The notes below the pieces were generated by a model that was given only the letters and a program-made list of their open reading frames with translations, made no database searches and was not told where the DNA came from. Below are positions 56,351 to 64,000 of a stretch of 64,000 nucleotides of DNA, piece after piece; the stretch's first letter is position 1, and every line of letters begins with the position of its first letter. Made by a program: the position numbers and the translations under genes. The stretch is taken from the NCBI GenBank assembly GCA_977006965.1, contig CDRMUB010000001.1, positions 124,001-188,000 on the forward strand, in the 5' to 3' direction. The stretch is from Phymatolithon calcareum. Taxonomy: Eukaryota; Rhodophyta; Florideophyceae; Hapalidiales.

Positions 56351-56521
56351 AGGCGCCGTCATTCAAATTTTAATTGAAAAATTGATCGACTGGCTCAACA
56401 GGCTCCATAATTCGGGCCTTCTGGGAGACCACTCAAAAATAACCTCATTTTCGCAGGGTGCTGCCGGCGCCTGTTGAGCGAAAGTTGAAATATATATTTT
56501 TTGCAGAGCCTGTTGAGCCAC
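56342..56521 (+). repeat. Four-copy inverted motif GGCTCAACAGGC
   Basis: GCTCAACAGGCGCC at about 56343, GGCTCAACAGGCTCC at about 56391, then the inverse GGCGCCTGTTGAGC at about 56467 and GAGCCTGTTGAGCC at about 56507. Two direct copies are followed by two inverted copies, with the inner and outer versions differing in a fixed way (GCGCC or CTCC after the core). It abuts the end of TLH piece E. It could form a hairpin or be a set of terminal binding sites of a small element. Confidence 0.6.
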
Positions 56522-56524
56522 CTG

Positions 56525-56990
56525 CGATTTTTGCCATTCTGAGATACGCATCTCACAGCACCTTTCCTATGGGTTTTCGCATTTTGCTGCTTATCATTAA
56601 ATTCCACTTTCATCCAAGTCTCCAGTAACTCGAGTCTATTTTTTCAATATTTTTTTCATGGCGCGTAAAATTGGCGCAAAACTTCCCGGTCACGCACACT
56701 TACGTGCTTGGTACCATTCGACGCGTCTCGATGCGCGCTTTCGAATGAAGTGTGCACGGGCGGGAACATGGTGCTCTACAACCAAGGATATGTTCCCAAA
56801 AAAATGATTTCTAATTTATGATACAATACTTGCTTTGATATCCTATTTCGTAAACATATTTAAGCACATACTCTTGGTTCTGGCGCACAAACTTGTCGCT
56901 CGCGCAAAGTTCCGCGCGTTGCACCGAGCGCTTCGTCTCGATGATTGCTCTCGAACGGTATGCAGCCCGTATCTCTGCGCGAACAACAGG
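56525..56990. other. No recognisable gene
   Basis: Contains several GCGC-rich clusters (for example near 56730 and 56920) but no gene. It lies between the four-copy motif and repeat S copy 2. Confidence 0.35.
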
Positions 56991-56996
56991 ATAGTG

Positions 56997-57440
56997 CCTA
57001 GGTATATTCTTTCGTGACTTCTGGGTCCAAAATGTGCAACGTACTCAAACAATCGACAAAATCCTATTTTGACCATATTAAAACTGATACTTCTGGGTCC
57101 GCGTTTTTGGCCTCTACAGGGCACCCCCTCCAAATGGCCTCTGTGCGCGGACCCAGAAGTCACAACCTGCGAAAACAGACTGGAAACGCGGACCCAGAAG
57201 TAACAAACTTCCTCAGCGTCTCCCAATGGCAACCAAACGCCACAACCACTGTCCCATTATCTTCACCATCCTACTCCACATGTTTTCCGGTCATCATCGT
57301 CATGTTTGTGACCCGCGTCCACCCTCCCGAGAGGGAGACTACCTTGACCAAAATTTCAAACACTCTCATATCGACTCACTCCAGTCTATGAACTCATCCA
57401 ACGCCTTCCCCAACATCATGAACGTCTTTAGGGCTCATCT
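56997..57440 (+). repeat. Repeat S, copy 2
   Basis: Direct repeat of 50942-51400. The 12-base motif occurs at 57017-57028, 57089-57100, 57149-57160 (inverted) and 57190-57201 (inverted), in the same spacing order as copy 1. The second motif here is the full ACTTCTGGGTCC. Confidence 0.75.
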
Positions 57441-57665
57441 CCGTTATGTCGGTGTCCCGCGTCTTTTTCGCCAGCGAGGTCACTACCTTGACCAATATTT
57501 CAAACTCTCTCATATCGACTCACACCGGTCTAGATACTCTCCCAACACCTTCTCCACCCTTAACAACCTGTTCAGAGCCTATCTTCGCCATGTAGATGTC
57601 GTCTGCCGTCTTTGTGGATGGATTGTGGAGTCAAAGACTACCTTGACCACACTTTGTTTGTTGTA
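57335..57665 (+). repeat. Tandem repeat of about 144 bases
   Basis: CTACCTTGACCA followed by a TTTCAAAC-type string recurs at 57340, 57484 and, with only the first part kept, 57639. The first two units are about 144 bases apart, a multiple of three. One plus-strand frame (57226-57675) reads through them with repeating peptides (YLDQNFKHSHIDS and YLDQYFKLSHIDS). Copy 1 of repeat S has only one unit. Confidence 0.6.
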
Positions 57666-58350
57666 TACACCATGATCTCTTACTGCACGTCCCATTCTGA
57701 GTGCAGATTCGGGCTCAGCTTTTACGGTCTCAATAAGCGAAAGAGGTCTGGTCGCCCGTGCGGCACAACTTTGAGTCCGGCGCAAAATCAAGAAACTCTA
57801 CTACCACGGAAGATGTGTAGCGCAGATATTGGCGGGCACATCTGCTGTGCCGTCAGTGGAAAGTAGATGTTGAACAAAACACATAGTAAATTTGCCGTCC
57901 GTACCGCCGTGGAGGTTCTTGGAGTTAATCTCAATATATTTGCATGGACCGAGTCTTCCATATCAGTTCGCAATGTTGCTGGTAATGATATAGAGAGACT
58001 CACGTACTCAATCGTTGTGGCGATGAGCCCGAGCGGTGTGCCTAATGCGAATGTGAGCTTAATGCGCCTTACCAAAAAAATTACAAAAAGCTTGAAAACG
58101 TTTAACCACAGCGTACGCGACATGGCTGAAACTAGCCGTGCCTAGGTGAAGATGAAAACGATGGCGAGAGGGATTCTGAAGACGAAACCAGTTATGAGGA
58201 TGAAGAAAACAGAGAAACGGTCTCAAGCGCTAAGCCTCACAGGTTGTCGAAAAGTTACTTGAATTCGTTTCCCGAGGAAACAAAACAGCCAAGCGCTACG
58301 CGTTTCCTTTGTTTGCGCTGGGCTCTCCCGACGTTAAAAGAACGAGCTGA
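57612..58350 (+). pseudogene. Transposase-like gene, N-terminal part
   Basis: The frame 57867-58145 (VRTAVEVLGVNLNIFAWTES, then PNANVSLMRLTKKITKSLKT) is preceded in the same frame by 57612-57866 with one TAG between. A one-base frameshift near 58140 leads to an acidic stretch (EDENDGERDSEDETSYEDEE) and to LKERAE at 58350, where a candidate 29-base intron begins. I do not recognise the N terminus. It is placed with the next parts because the reading joins them. Confidence 0.35.
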
Positions 58351-59148
58351 GTGAGCGGCATGACATTTCTAACGTTCAGGTGGGAGAGTGCTTTTTTCGA
58401 GACGCCGGAGCGCTCGAACCTCATAGCTTCAGGAAAGGACCTCACTGCACGACGCCATAAAACTCCTCTCAACGCTGGAGACATTCTGGCGGCACTCGAC
58501 TCTCTGCACAGTATATACAAGCTAAGCTCGCGAGACGGAATTCTCTGCACGATTAAGATTGGTAACGATCATTTCTATGTTCCGCTCTTCCAGCGTCAAT
58601 TCAGTCTGAGGAGGCCGATCGAGCGTTAGAAGGAGATTTGCAAGGCGGAGCAGTCGCCTGACATTACCGCGGAGAACGAAAGCTCACTGCTTGAAAGAGT
58701 CGGGTTTCAGTTATTTAGGAGACTTGCAAATATAAAAACTGTGCCAGCCCGATCTAAGAGTTATGTGTCGTACCACTACATAAATTGTCTTGTCGAGAGT
58801 TTCCCGTACAGACGGAAGATGTTAGAGAGGCTTAAAGAGATTAACCATAGCGTGAGCAGAATCCCCGTGCGCAAAATTTTTTTGATCATGAATTCTGTTG
58901 AGTTTGTCGAGGAGTTTGTTAAGTACGAGCTAAAGAGCCACCTTAACGAGAGCCTTGATGCCTGTCCTGAAGGTATGCACTGCTGCTGTTCTGTACTCGG
59001 CACCGGATGTCAGCACGAATATGTGTATGATTGCAAGGTCTGTGCATCGACAGACATGCTCCCAGATAAGCTTGGGCGCATCGTAGACGAAATGATACCA
59101 ATCTGCCGAGGCGATGTTGTGGCCGACTTGATCACAATGAAGACCTAA
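58351..59148 (+). CDS. Transposase-like gene, middle exon with Cys/His cluster
   Basis: Open except for one TAG at 58627. It reads WESAFFETPERSNLIASGKD, LQRQ-type basic segments, and a Cys/His-rich stretch (GMHCCCSVLGTGCQHEYVYD, then CKVCASTDMLPDKL). The latter resembles the C--H-H-C--C cluster that precedes the DDE core in a family of large animal and protist transposase-like proteins. If 58351-58379 (GTGAGC to TTCAG, with CTAAC at 58369-58373) is an intron, the acidic exon upstream joins in frame. If 59116-59212 is an intron (GTTGTG to TTTTGTAG), ICRGD joins in frame to DARLRQLMKE of the next exon. Confidence 0.45.
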
Positions 59149-59212
59149 TCTAGACTCATTTAAAAACCTAATATTTAAGTATTTTTGCCACGTAGCCCGG
59201 GGTATTTTGTAG

Positions 59213-60127
59213 GATGCTCGTTTACGTCAGTTGATGAAGGAAGTCTGGGCAGAGCACCGCGCAGAAAACCGTACTCGCCTCATTGTTGACCTAGACTACA
59301 GGCGGAAGGTTTTGCCAATGCATTACCGTAAGAGTCAGCGTGCTGGCTTCTCCGAAGCGGGTATAGTTCTTCTTGGCTCAATGGTAATGATTCCCTATGT
59401 GGAAGGAAATGTGGATCACAATTTGGCACAATTTAGGCTCTCGTTTATTGATGGCATTCATATGGGTGGCGATCAGGAAAATCTGAAGACAGTTACAAAC
59501 CTAGAGGCCATCGTACACGAAAAAAATAACGGTATCTCCGATGCTGAAGAGCTGGTTTTTGTATCCGAGAGTGCCTCTAAGTTTGGGGCTAGCAACACTG
59601 TGCCGCTCATTGTGCGCCTCAACGACCAGCATGGCATCCACTTGGGGCAATATCATTTCAATCAGGCAGAGCGCGGCCTGGGCATGCTTGACACACACGT
59701 CTCCTACCTTCACAGGAACATCCGTGCATATGTTAGTGCCGACAATGATGTTCGGTCTCACTTTGCGCTCTTTAAGGCACTCCAGATCAGAGGCGGTGGT
59801 GCTGCTTTTACAACCATCCTACACTGCATGCCTACCGAATGGAACAGAAAAGTTGAGAGCATTTCGACTAAACTGGCCACGGGCTCACGCAAAATACACA
59901 ATCTGATATTTCTGTCCGAAGATCGGGCAGCAGTAAGACTGGCTGCCGAGCGGGCTCAAGCGAGAGAGAAAAATCGGGAGGATTCGTCAGATCCGGCTGT
60001 GTGCCTAGTTAAAGCGCATAATTGCCTGATCAATCCACACATCTCGAATAGAAGTTCCGTGACGCGCGTCGATGCGGAGACTGGCGGTGAGATTGTACGC
60101 AGAAGCAAAGTAGCAGATTTCTTATAA
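59213..60127 (+). CDS. Transposase-like gene, DDE-like core exon
   Basis: Fully open for about 304 codons. It starts DARLRQLMKEVWAEHRAENR, then VDLDYRRKVLPMHYRKSQRA (the D-Y-x-x-K-x-L-P-x-x-Y-R-x-S-Q segment seen in DDE-type elements). Further on are NQAERGLGMLDTHVSYLHRN, a G-x-G-x-x-D-x-H segment that could supply a catalytic aspartate, and a basic end (IVRRSKVADFL). Exact superfamily and all three catalytic residues are not certain; the second expected aspartate region reads FVSESASKFG. It may be a transposase or a host gene derived from one. The long undamaged frame argues for fairly recent activity or selection. Confidence 0.45.
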   Translation, partial: DARLRQLMKEVWAEHRAENRTRLIVDLDYRRKVLPMHYRKSQRAGFSEAGIVLLGSMVMIPYVEGNVDHNLAQFRLSFIDGIHMGGDQENLKTVTNLEAIVHEKNNGISDAEELVFVSESASKFGASNTVPLIVRLNDQHGIHLGQYHFNQAERGLGMLDTHVSYLHRNIRAYVSADNDVRSHFALFKALQIRGGGAAFTTILHCMPTEWNRKVESISTKLATGSRKIHNLIFLSEDRAAVRLAAERAQAREKNREDSSDPAVCLVKAHNCLINPHISNRSSVTRVDAETGGEIVRRSKVADFL

Positions 60128-60152
60128 GAGTACTAAGCTGGAATATATCACT

Positions 60153-60470
60153 GTGCAAACAAGCCCGGACCATCGCGTGGTCCTTTCGGCAGTCCTACGT
60201 TACTTTAAAAGTACCAATTCCGGTAGGCATGATCTAGGCAAGACATTTGGCACTGAAAAACAGTCGAGAAAGTTAGCAAACAATGAGGACATTGCTGTCA
60301 ACGATGGTACGGGAGTCGCATCTGTCGTGTCCGAAAGCTCTGATTCGGCGACAGATGAGGAACTAAAAGTGCGCAAAACATCATTTCACCAATGTGCCAG
60401 ATGCAAATGAATATTCCACCACGTCGATGCGCATATCCGACACGTTTCTGCATGCAATGGCCGGAAAACT
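60153..60470 (+). pseudogene. Transposase-like gene, zinc-finger tail
   Basis: In another frame the sequence goes on with an acidic segment (SESSDSATDEELKVRK) and FHQCARCK, a stop, then FHHVDAHIRHVSAC. Together these resemble one Cys2-His2-type finger (C-x2-C, then H-x3-H-x3-C). Such a finger closes some transposase-like proteins. It is broken from the core by a stop at 60127 and a frameshift. Confidence 0.35.
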
Positions 60471-60474
60471 GCTG

Positions 60475-60905
60475 AAACTATACACTAATTTGTGATATTA
60501 GTGTCCCGTTTCATACAAGGGGACTGGAAGAGGGAATGGAGGGAACAAATACTCGTAAACGAAAAGAACAATAAAAATCGTTCTGAATTCTTCAACTTCT
60601 TAGACAGGTTTTGTTTCTTTTTTCAATACTTACAGCGAGGTTCTCGAGTGTTTCCAAATCATATCAGCAGTATTGGCAAGCAGATTCTTTTTATTTTGTT
60701 CTCTACAACAACACGTATCCTATTATTGATTTCATTTACGCCGAATACAATGAAGCAAAATTAATTGAATGCATTAAACGCATACATGAGTATAGTGCTA
60801 TCCCAAAAGCACTCTGTACAATATAAAGGCAGGCCACGCATCAGAACAGGAAGATCTTTTCCACCAGCCCTCCGGATCACCTCAACCTCCTCCAATGAGA
60901 CAGCG
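60475..60905. other. No recognisable gene
   Basis: AT-rich, with short frames only. It separates the transposase-like gene from the pogo/Tigger element. I could not find paired terminal inverted repeats here. Confidence 0.35.
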
Positions 60906-60907
60906 CC

Positions 60908-62381
60908 ATGCCTCCACGTTTATCCAATCACGAAACGCCACAGTGCCATCGCACGACTCAGATTGTCTCCACGAAAACCCAGCGAGAAACCGTTATGGAA
61001 TGGATGAGAAACGAGGTTTACGCCTCGGGAAACGCCACCCTAATTGCTTCACGCACGGTTAAGCAGTTTCCTCATATATTTCGGCGAGGATGCAGCCGTA
61101 GAGCTGTAGCTAATCGAAGGAAAGCATTGCGTTGGAGGAACATGTGCGAAGCCTATCTAGCCCAACTGAAAACTCCGGAAAACCGCGCAATGTCACTCGT
61201 TTCAAGGCGCACTATTGGTGTTTCTATGAGACGTGTACTAGTGAAAGCGATGATTGGGCGCGGTCGCAAGCGCTTGGCGTGGGTTGACTACGTTCACAGC
61301 ATGCCATTGGCCGAATTTGAACGTCTTTCAAATGCTGGTGTTAAAATGACAAAACCCTTGCTCATAGACATTGCGTTACATACTCTGAGTGATCCGGAGT
61401 CCCCATTCTCAGCATCATTGCTGAATGATTTCTCAAAGAGACCAATCATATCCCAAATCAAGCGCCCCTGGATCGAATTATTTCTCAGCCGGTGCAGTAT
61501 TGTGATACGTAAGCAGTCCGGTAATCTTCGTCGCTCAGATGATCACACTGCTTACACCGAGAAGCTAATTGCGTATCATCTCTGCGAATTGGAGCGGGAC
61601 TTCCAGAATGGCACTTTTTAAAATGTCATAATTGAGAATATGGATGAAATTCACTTTCTGTACAATATGGACAACCATTATTCGCTGGGACTCATGGGGT
61701 CCCATGTCGTGAATTACGCCGACGGGCTATCTGGAGGAGAGGGAATATCTGTCGTTCTACGAATCAGTGGAGGAGATTCGCCGGCTCTCACGGCACAGTT
61801 TATCATCTTTAAGAACAAGGAACGAAATTATCCGATTTTAAACGTTCCAGATAATGTGGACGGGGTATCATATAGGACGAAACCGCGCGGATGGATGGAC
61901 TGCCAAATGTTCGATCAATGGCTGACAGAGCCTAGGGCGATTTCTAATGATTCTATTGGACGGACTCGAGTTCTATTCTTGGATAATTGTTCTGGGCATC
62001 CAATCACTCGATGCCATTAAGATAAAGCTCCGTTTTCTTCCACCTAATGCGACGCATTTGTGTCAACCACTGGATTCGTTCATTATTCAAAAGTATAAAG
62101 AAATATGGCGCCAGGAATGGGAGGCGGAAAAAATGCGTCGAATTGAAAATGGTGCTTGGGCCCCAGAATCTGGGAAACTCTAAAACCCCGGAAAACACTA
62201 TTATATGAAACTTGCAGCTCAATGCGCTGAAGTGGTGAATGCTATGAAAGACAGCAATGGCCTATCATTAGTACATAAGTCTATGACACGCTGCGGAATG
62301 GTCCTTGGCACTGACGGCACGTGGAGGGTCACTATCGAAAACTCGATATGCAGGACTTTGGTCTCTATGCTGGACACGTAG
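60908..62381 (+). pseudogene. pogo/Tigger-type (DDE_1) transposase
   Basis: The first frame (60908-61621) covers the DNA-binding region, with a basic helix-turn-helix-like part (RRAVANRRKALRWRNMCEAY). One in-frame TAA at 61619 separates it from the catalytic domain: ENMDEIHFLYNMDNHYSLGL (first Asp in N-M-D-E), GGEGISVVLRISGGDSPALT, RGWMDCQMFDQWL, then RVLFLDNCSGHP (second Asp). A frameshift near 61995-62015 leads to LRFLPPNATHLCQPLDSFII (third Asp), followed by KYKEIWRQEWEAEKMRRIE. After another TAA at 62181 the frame continues to 62381 (NPGKHYYMKLAAQCAEVVNA). All three catalytic Asp codons survive. Only two stops and one frameshift keep it from being open. Confidence 0.75.
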
Positions 62382-62409
62382 AGGTGACAGCAAGATGCTC
62401 TTTCTAGCG

Positions 62410-63465
62410 CTCTTAAAGCTGGAGCGGGCAAGGAAAGCACAATTGAACTAGCTGCCCGTGCAAAGGAAATAACGAAAGCTTGTGCTCGTCTCTGTGTTGC
62501 TTGTCTCTGTCTTGACTTGAGTAGTCGTCTTCTGTGCGACCTGTGCGAGTCTTAGCCCTGGACCCATGTTCCATCAAAAAGAGGTCTAGAAATTTCAGAA
62601 TCCATTACTTACAATACGTCGAGTTCGTACATCGATAACTACCAGTTAAGAGAAGCTAGATACAAGCATGATGATGCTGACAGCGACCAGTCATCACAAG
62701 ATGTAGTCTTCTTATTTGAAAACTGTAAACCTTTTCGCGGACTCTGGTCTCTCTGCATTGTCGAAGACTGATTAGAAAAGAAAGAGTTTCAGCAAAGGAC
62801 TTACGATCACAGCTCGAATAATTGCGTCACGTTAAAGGCTCATGAAAAGATGCTTTACCACTCAAAATGCTTTCTCTGGTTCACGCTCACGGCCATAGGC
62901 TCCAGCTGAAATGCCAGAAGCTCCTCAGTTCCTTAAGGTCCATTTCGCTGTGGACTTCAATGCTGTGTCGGAGGCTTTTGAATTTATACAACGGCGAACG
63001 AATTCACTTGAACAAAACTGCAGCAATAGTTGTGGCTTGAAGTCAGCTACAATGCTAGTTATGAGCGTATGGAGAAAGAGAGACTATAGACGAGCAACTA
63101 GGTAGAGGAGATGACTGGACCGATGAGACGTTTCGACAATGGCCTGTCAGAAACAGAGTAGGAAAGCCATGCGGAATTCTGAAAGCTTTTACGTATGTTT
63201 TGAAGAGAATGTGCCTCGTTCTACAGAATATCAGTTTGCATGCTGTCTTTAAGTTCCAAGTACACTTGTTCCAAGAGAAAGGACTGCATTGCAATCACAG
63301 TCTAAAGTACTGGGAAAAGTTTAATTCACTCTACAGCGAAACTCTGTTCAAGGTCACTCTCTTGCGTCTCATACTATTGGGTCTCTTAAATGAAGAAGTC
63401 CTTGAAAGTTGTTCGTCGTGATTATCGAAATTTTTCCAAACGACCCTCTGCGGCACTATCCAGTC
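62410..63465 (+). pseudogene. TLH piece C, C-terminal tail
   Basis: Sense copy of the TLH tail: LCVACLCLDLSSRLLCDLCE near 62490 (the RecQ-zinc region; copy B has LDNCPQCDVCES), SYIDNYQLREARYKHDD, SSNNCVTLKAHEKMLYHSKC, and further tail sequence to the point where copy B reads CGAAATTTTTACAGAGCAAC. Multiple stops. It is followed by LINE sequence in the opposite orientation. Confidence 0.65.
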
Positions 63466-63469
63466 GTGG

Positions 63470-64000
63470 GATATTTCTTTTCAACTCTGCTTCTTTGAGA
63501 CCATGCCTGTATCCGCTTGTGCTGGTGCATCTTCACTTAATCTTTACCCAAGCATCGCCAGAGATCTCACAACGAGGGGAAGAAATTGCAGGCTTGCGAG
63601 AAAAGAATTTTACAGCTACTCACACCACAGCCATGTGTTATAGCAGAGGCATTCCTGACACCGTTCTGGGTGCCGACCATGAAAAGAACTGAAAAGAACT
63701 GGCCTTTTGGGGACAGAGGCGTACCGCAGGGGTCTCTTCTCAGTCCAAAATCTTCATAAATCAGTTTTCAAAACGTATGGAAGAATTTGGACGAGATTGA
63801 GTCGACATTCCTTCCATCCTCTTCCAGATGACGTAATACTCCTAGCGGAATCGCCTCCCGCTCTACAAGCATTGCTACAGAACCAATCATTGACGCCCAG
63901 CTCATTTGTTCCGCGAATTCATCCATGACGATTCTGTAGAGTCTTAGACAGAGGGAAAAAATTTGTGGGACCCTCCTATGCACTACAAACCATTTTTTGT
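63470..64000 (-). pseudogene. LINE-like retrotransposon fragment at window edge
   Basis: The minus-strand frame 63983-63768 reads RLYRIVMDEFAEQMSWASMI, then LRHLEEDGRNVDSISSKFFH. It is equivalent to 8.43-8.60 kb and is the inverted copy of that LINE piece. It probably continues beyond 64000. Confidence 0.6.

Larger units (their letters stand above)
62331..64000 (-). repeat. Right arm of long inverted duplication
   Basis: Reverse-complement copy of 8370-9772, starting within the last codons of the pogo/Tigger transposase (ACTATCGAAAACTCGATATGCA) and running to the window edge. It keeps about 300 bases (62.57-62.88 kb) that the left arm has lost. Base differences are scattered throughout, so the duplication is not very recent. 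Confidence 0.8.

Noticed and set aside
57226-57675. A 149-codon protein with internal repeats in repeat S
   Set aside because: It follows from tandem duplication of a unit whose single copy at 51.3 kb is not an obvious gene; it is kept as a repeat.
1-64000. CRISPR arrays, prophage or bacterial operons
   Set aside because: No regularly spaced short repeats and no bacterial gene layout; all recognisable genes are eukaryotic mobile-element types.

Overview
The window looks like nuclear DNA of a eukaryote, not of a bacterium. It is dominated by decayed transposable elements: a Ty1/copia-type retrotransposon, many pieces of a non-LTR (LINE-like) retrotransposon, two pogo/Tigger-type DDE elements, a PIF/Harbinger-like transposase, an unassigned DDE-like transposase, and at least ten pieces of one long zinc-finger/RecQ-type helicase gene that resembles the fungal telomere-linked helicases (OrsD-RecQ family, abbreviated TLH below). 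These families are familiar from fungi, oomycetes and red algae. The sequence alone does not let me name the organism. I saw no telomere repeats, rRNA genes, CRISPR array or bacterial-style operons.

Layout. 0-2.4 kb: nothing recognised. 2.4-7.3 kb: the most complete TLH copy (A, + strand), frameshifted, with its second helicase domain deleted. 7.56-8.9 kb: LINE reverse transcriptase (+). 8.9-9.74 kb: TLH piece D (-). 10.0-10.3 kb: a TATA-containing repeat. 10.3-19.5 kb: mostly unrecognised, with the 3' half of a tRNA-Ala(TGC) at 12.65 kb. 19.6-22.1 kb: three LINE pieces. 22.6-23.3 kb: a GC-rich dispersed repeat. 24.0-24.7 kb: a pogo-like relic. 25.5-30.4 kb: the copia-like element, with gag, protease, integrase, RT and RNase H in order but broken by stops and frameshifts. 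30.48-33.9 kb (- strand, converging on it): a ParB-like domain, a DNA-methyltransferase-like domain, a near-copy of the histone H3 N-terminal tail, and an open cysteine-peptidase-like ORF. 35.15-37.65 kb: TLH copy B. 37.65-50 kb: a patchwork of LINE, TLH and repeat pieces. 50.4-53.4 kb: a duplicated repeat, a Myb/NAM-associated-like ORF and a Harbinger-like transposase. 55.7-57.7 kb: TLH piece E and repeats. 57.9-60.5 kb: a transposase-like gene with two candidate introns. 60.9-62.4 kb: a pogo/Tigger transposase. 62.33-64.0 kb: an inverted copy of 8.37-9.77 kb.

How it fits together. Most ORFs are dead copies of mobile elements that inserted into, and were duplicated with, each other. TLH and LINE pieces are repeatedly found side by side. 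The parts that stand out are the 30.48-33.9 kb cluster, whose downstream ORFs are open while its upstream part is decayed, and the 58.4-60.1 kb transposase, which becomes almost fully open if two short GT-AG introns are removed. All family assignments come from reading protein motifs by eye and need a database search to confirm.
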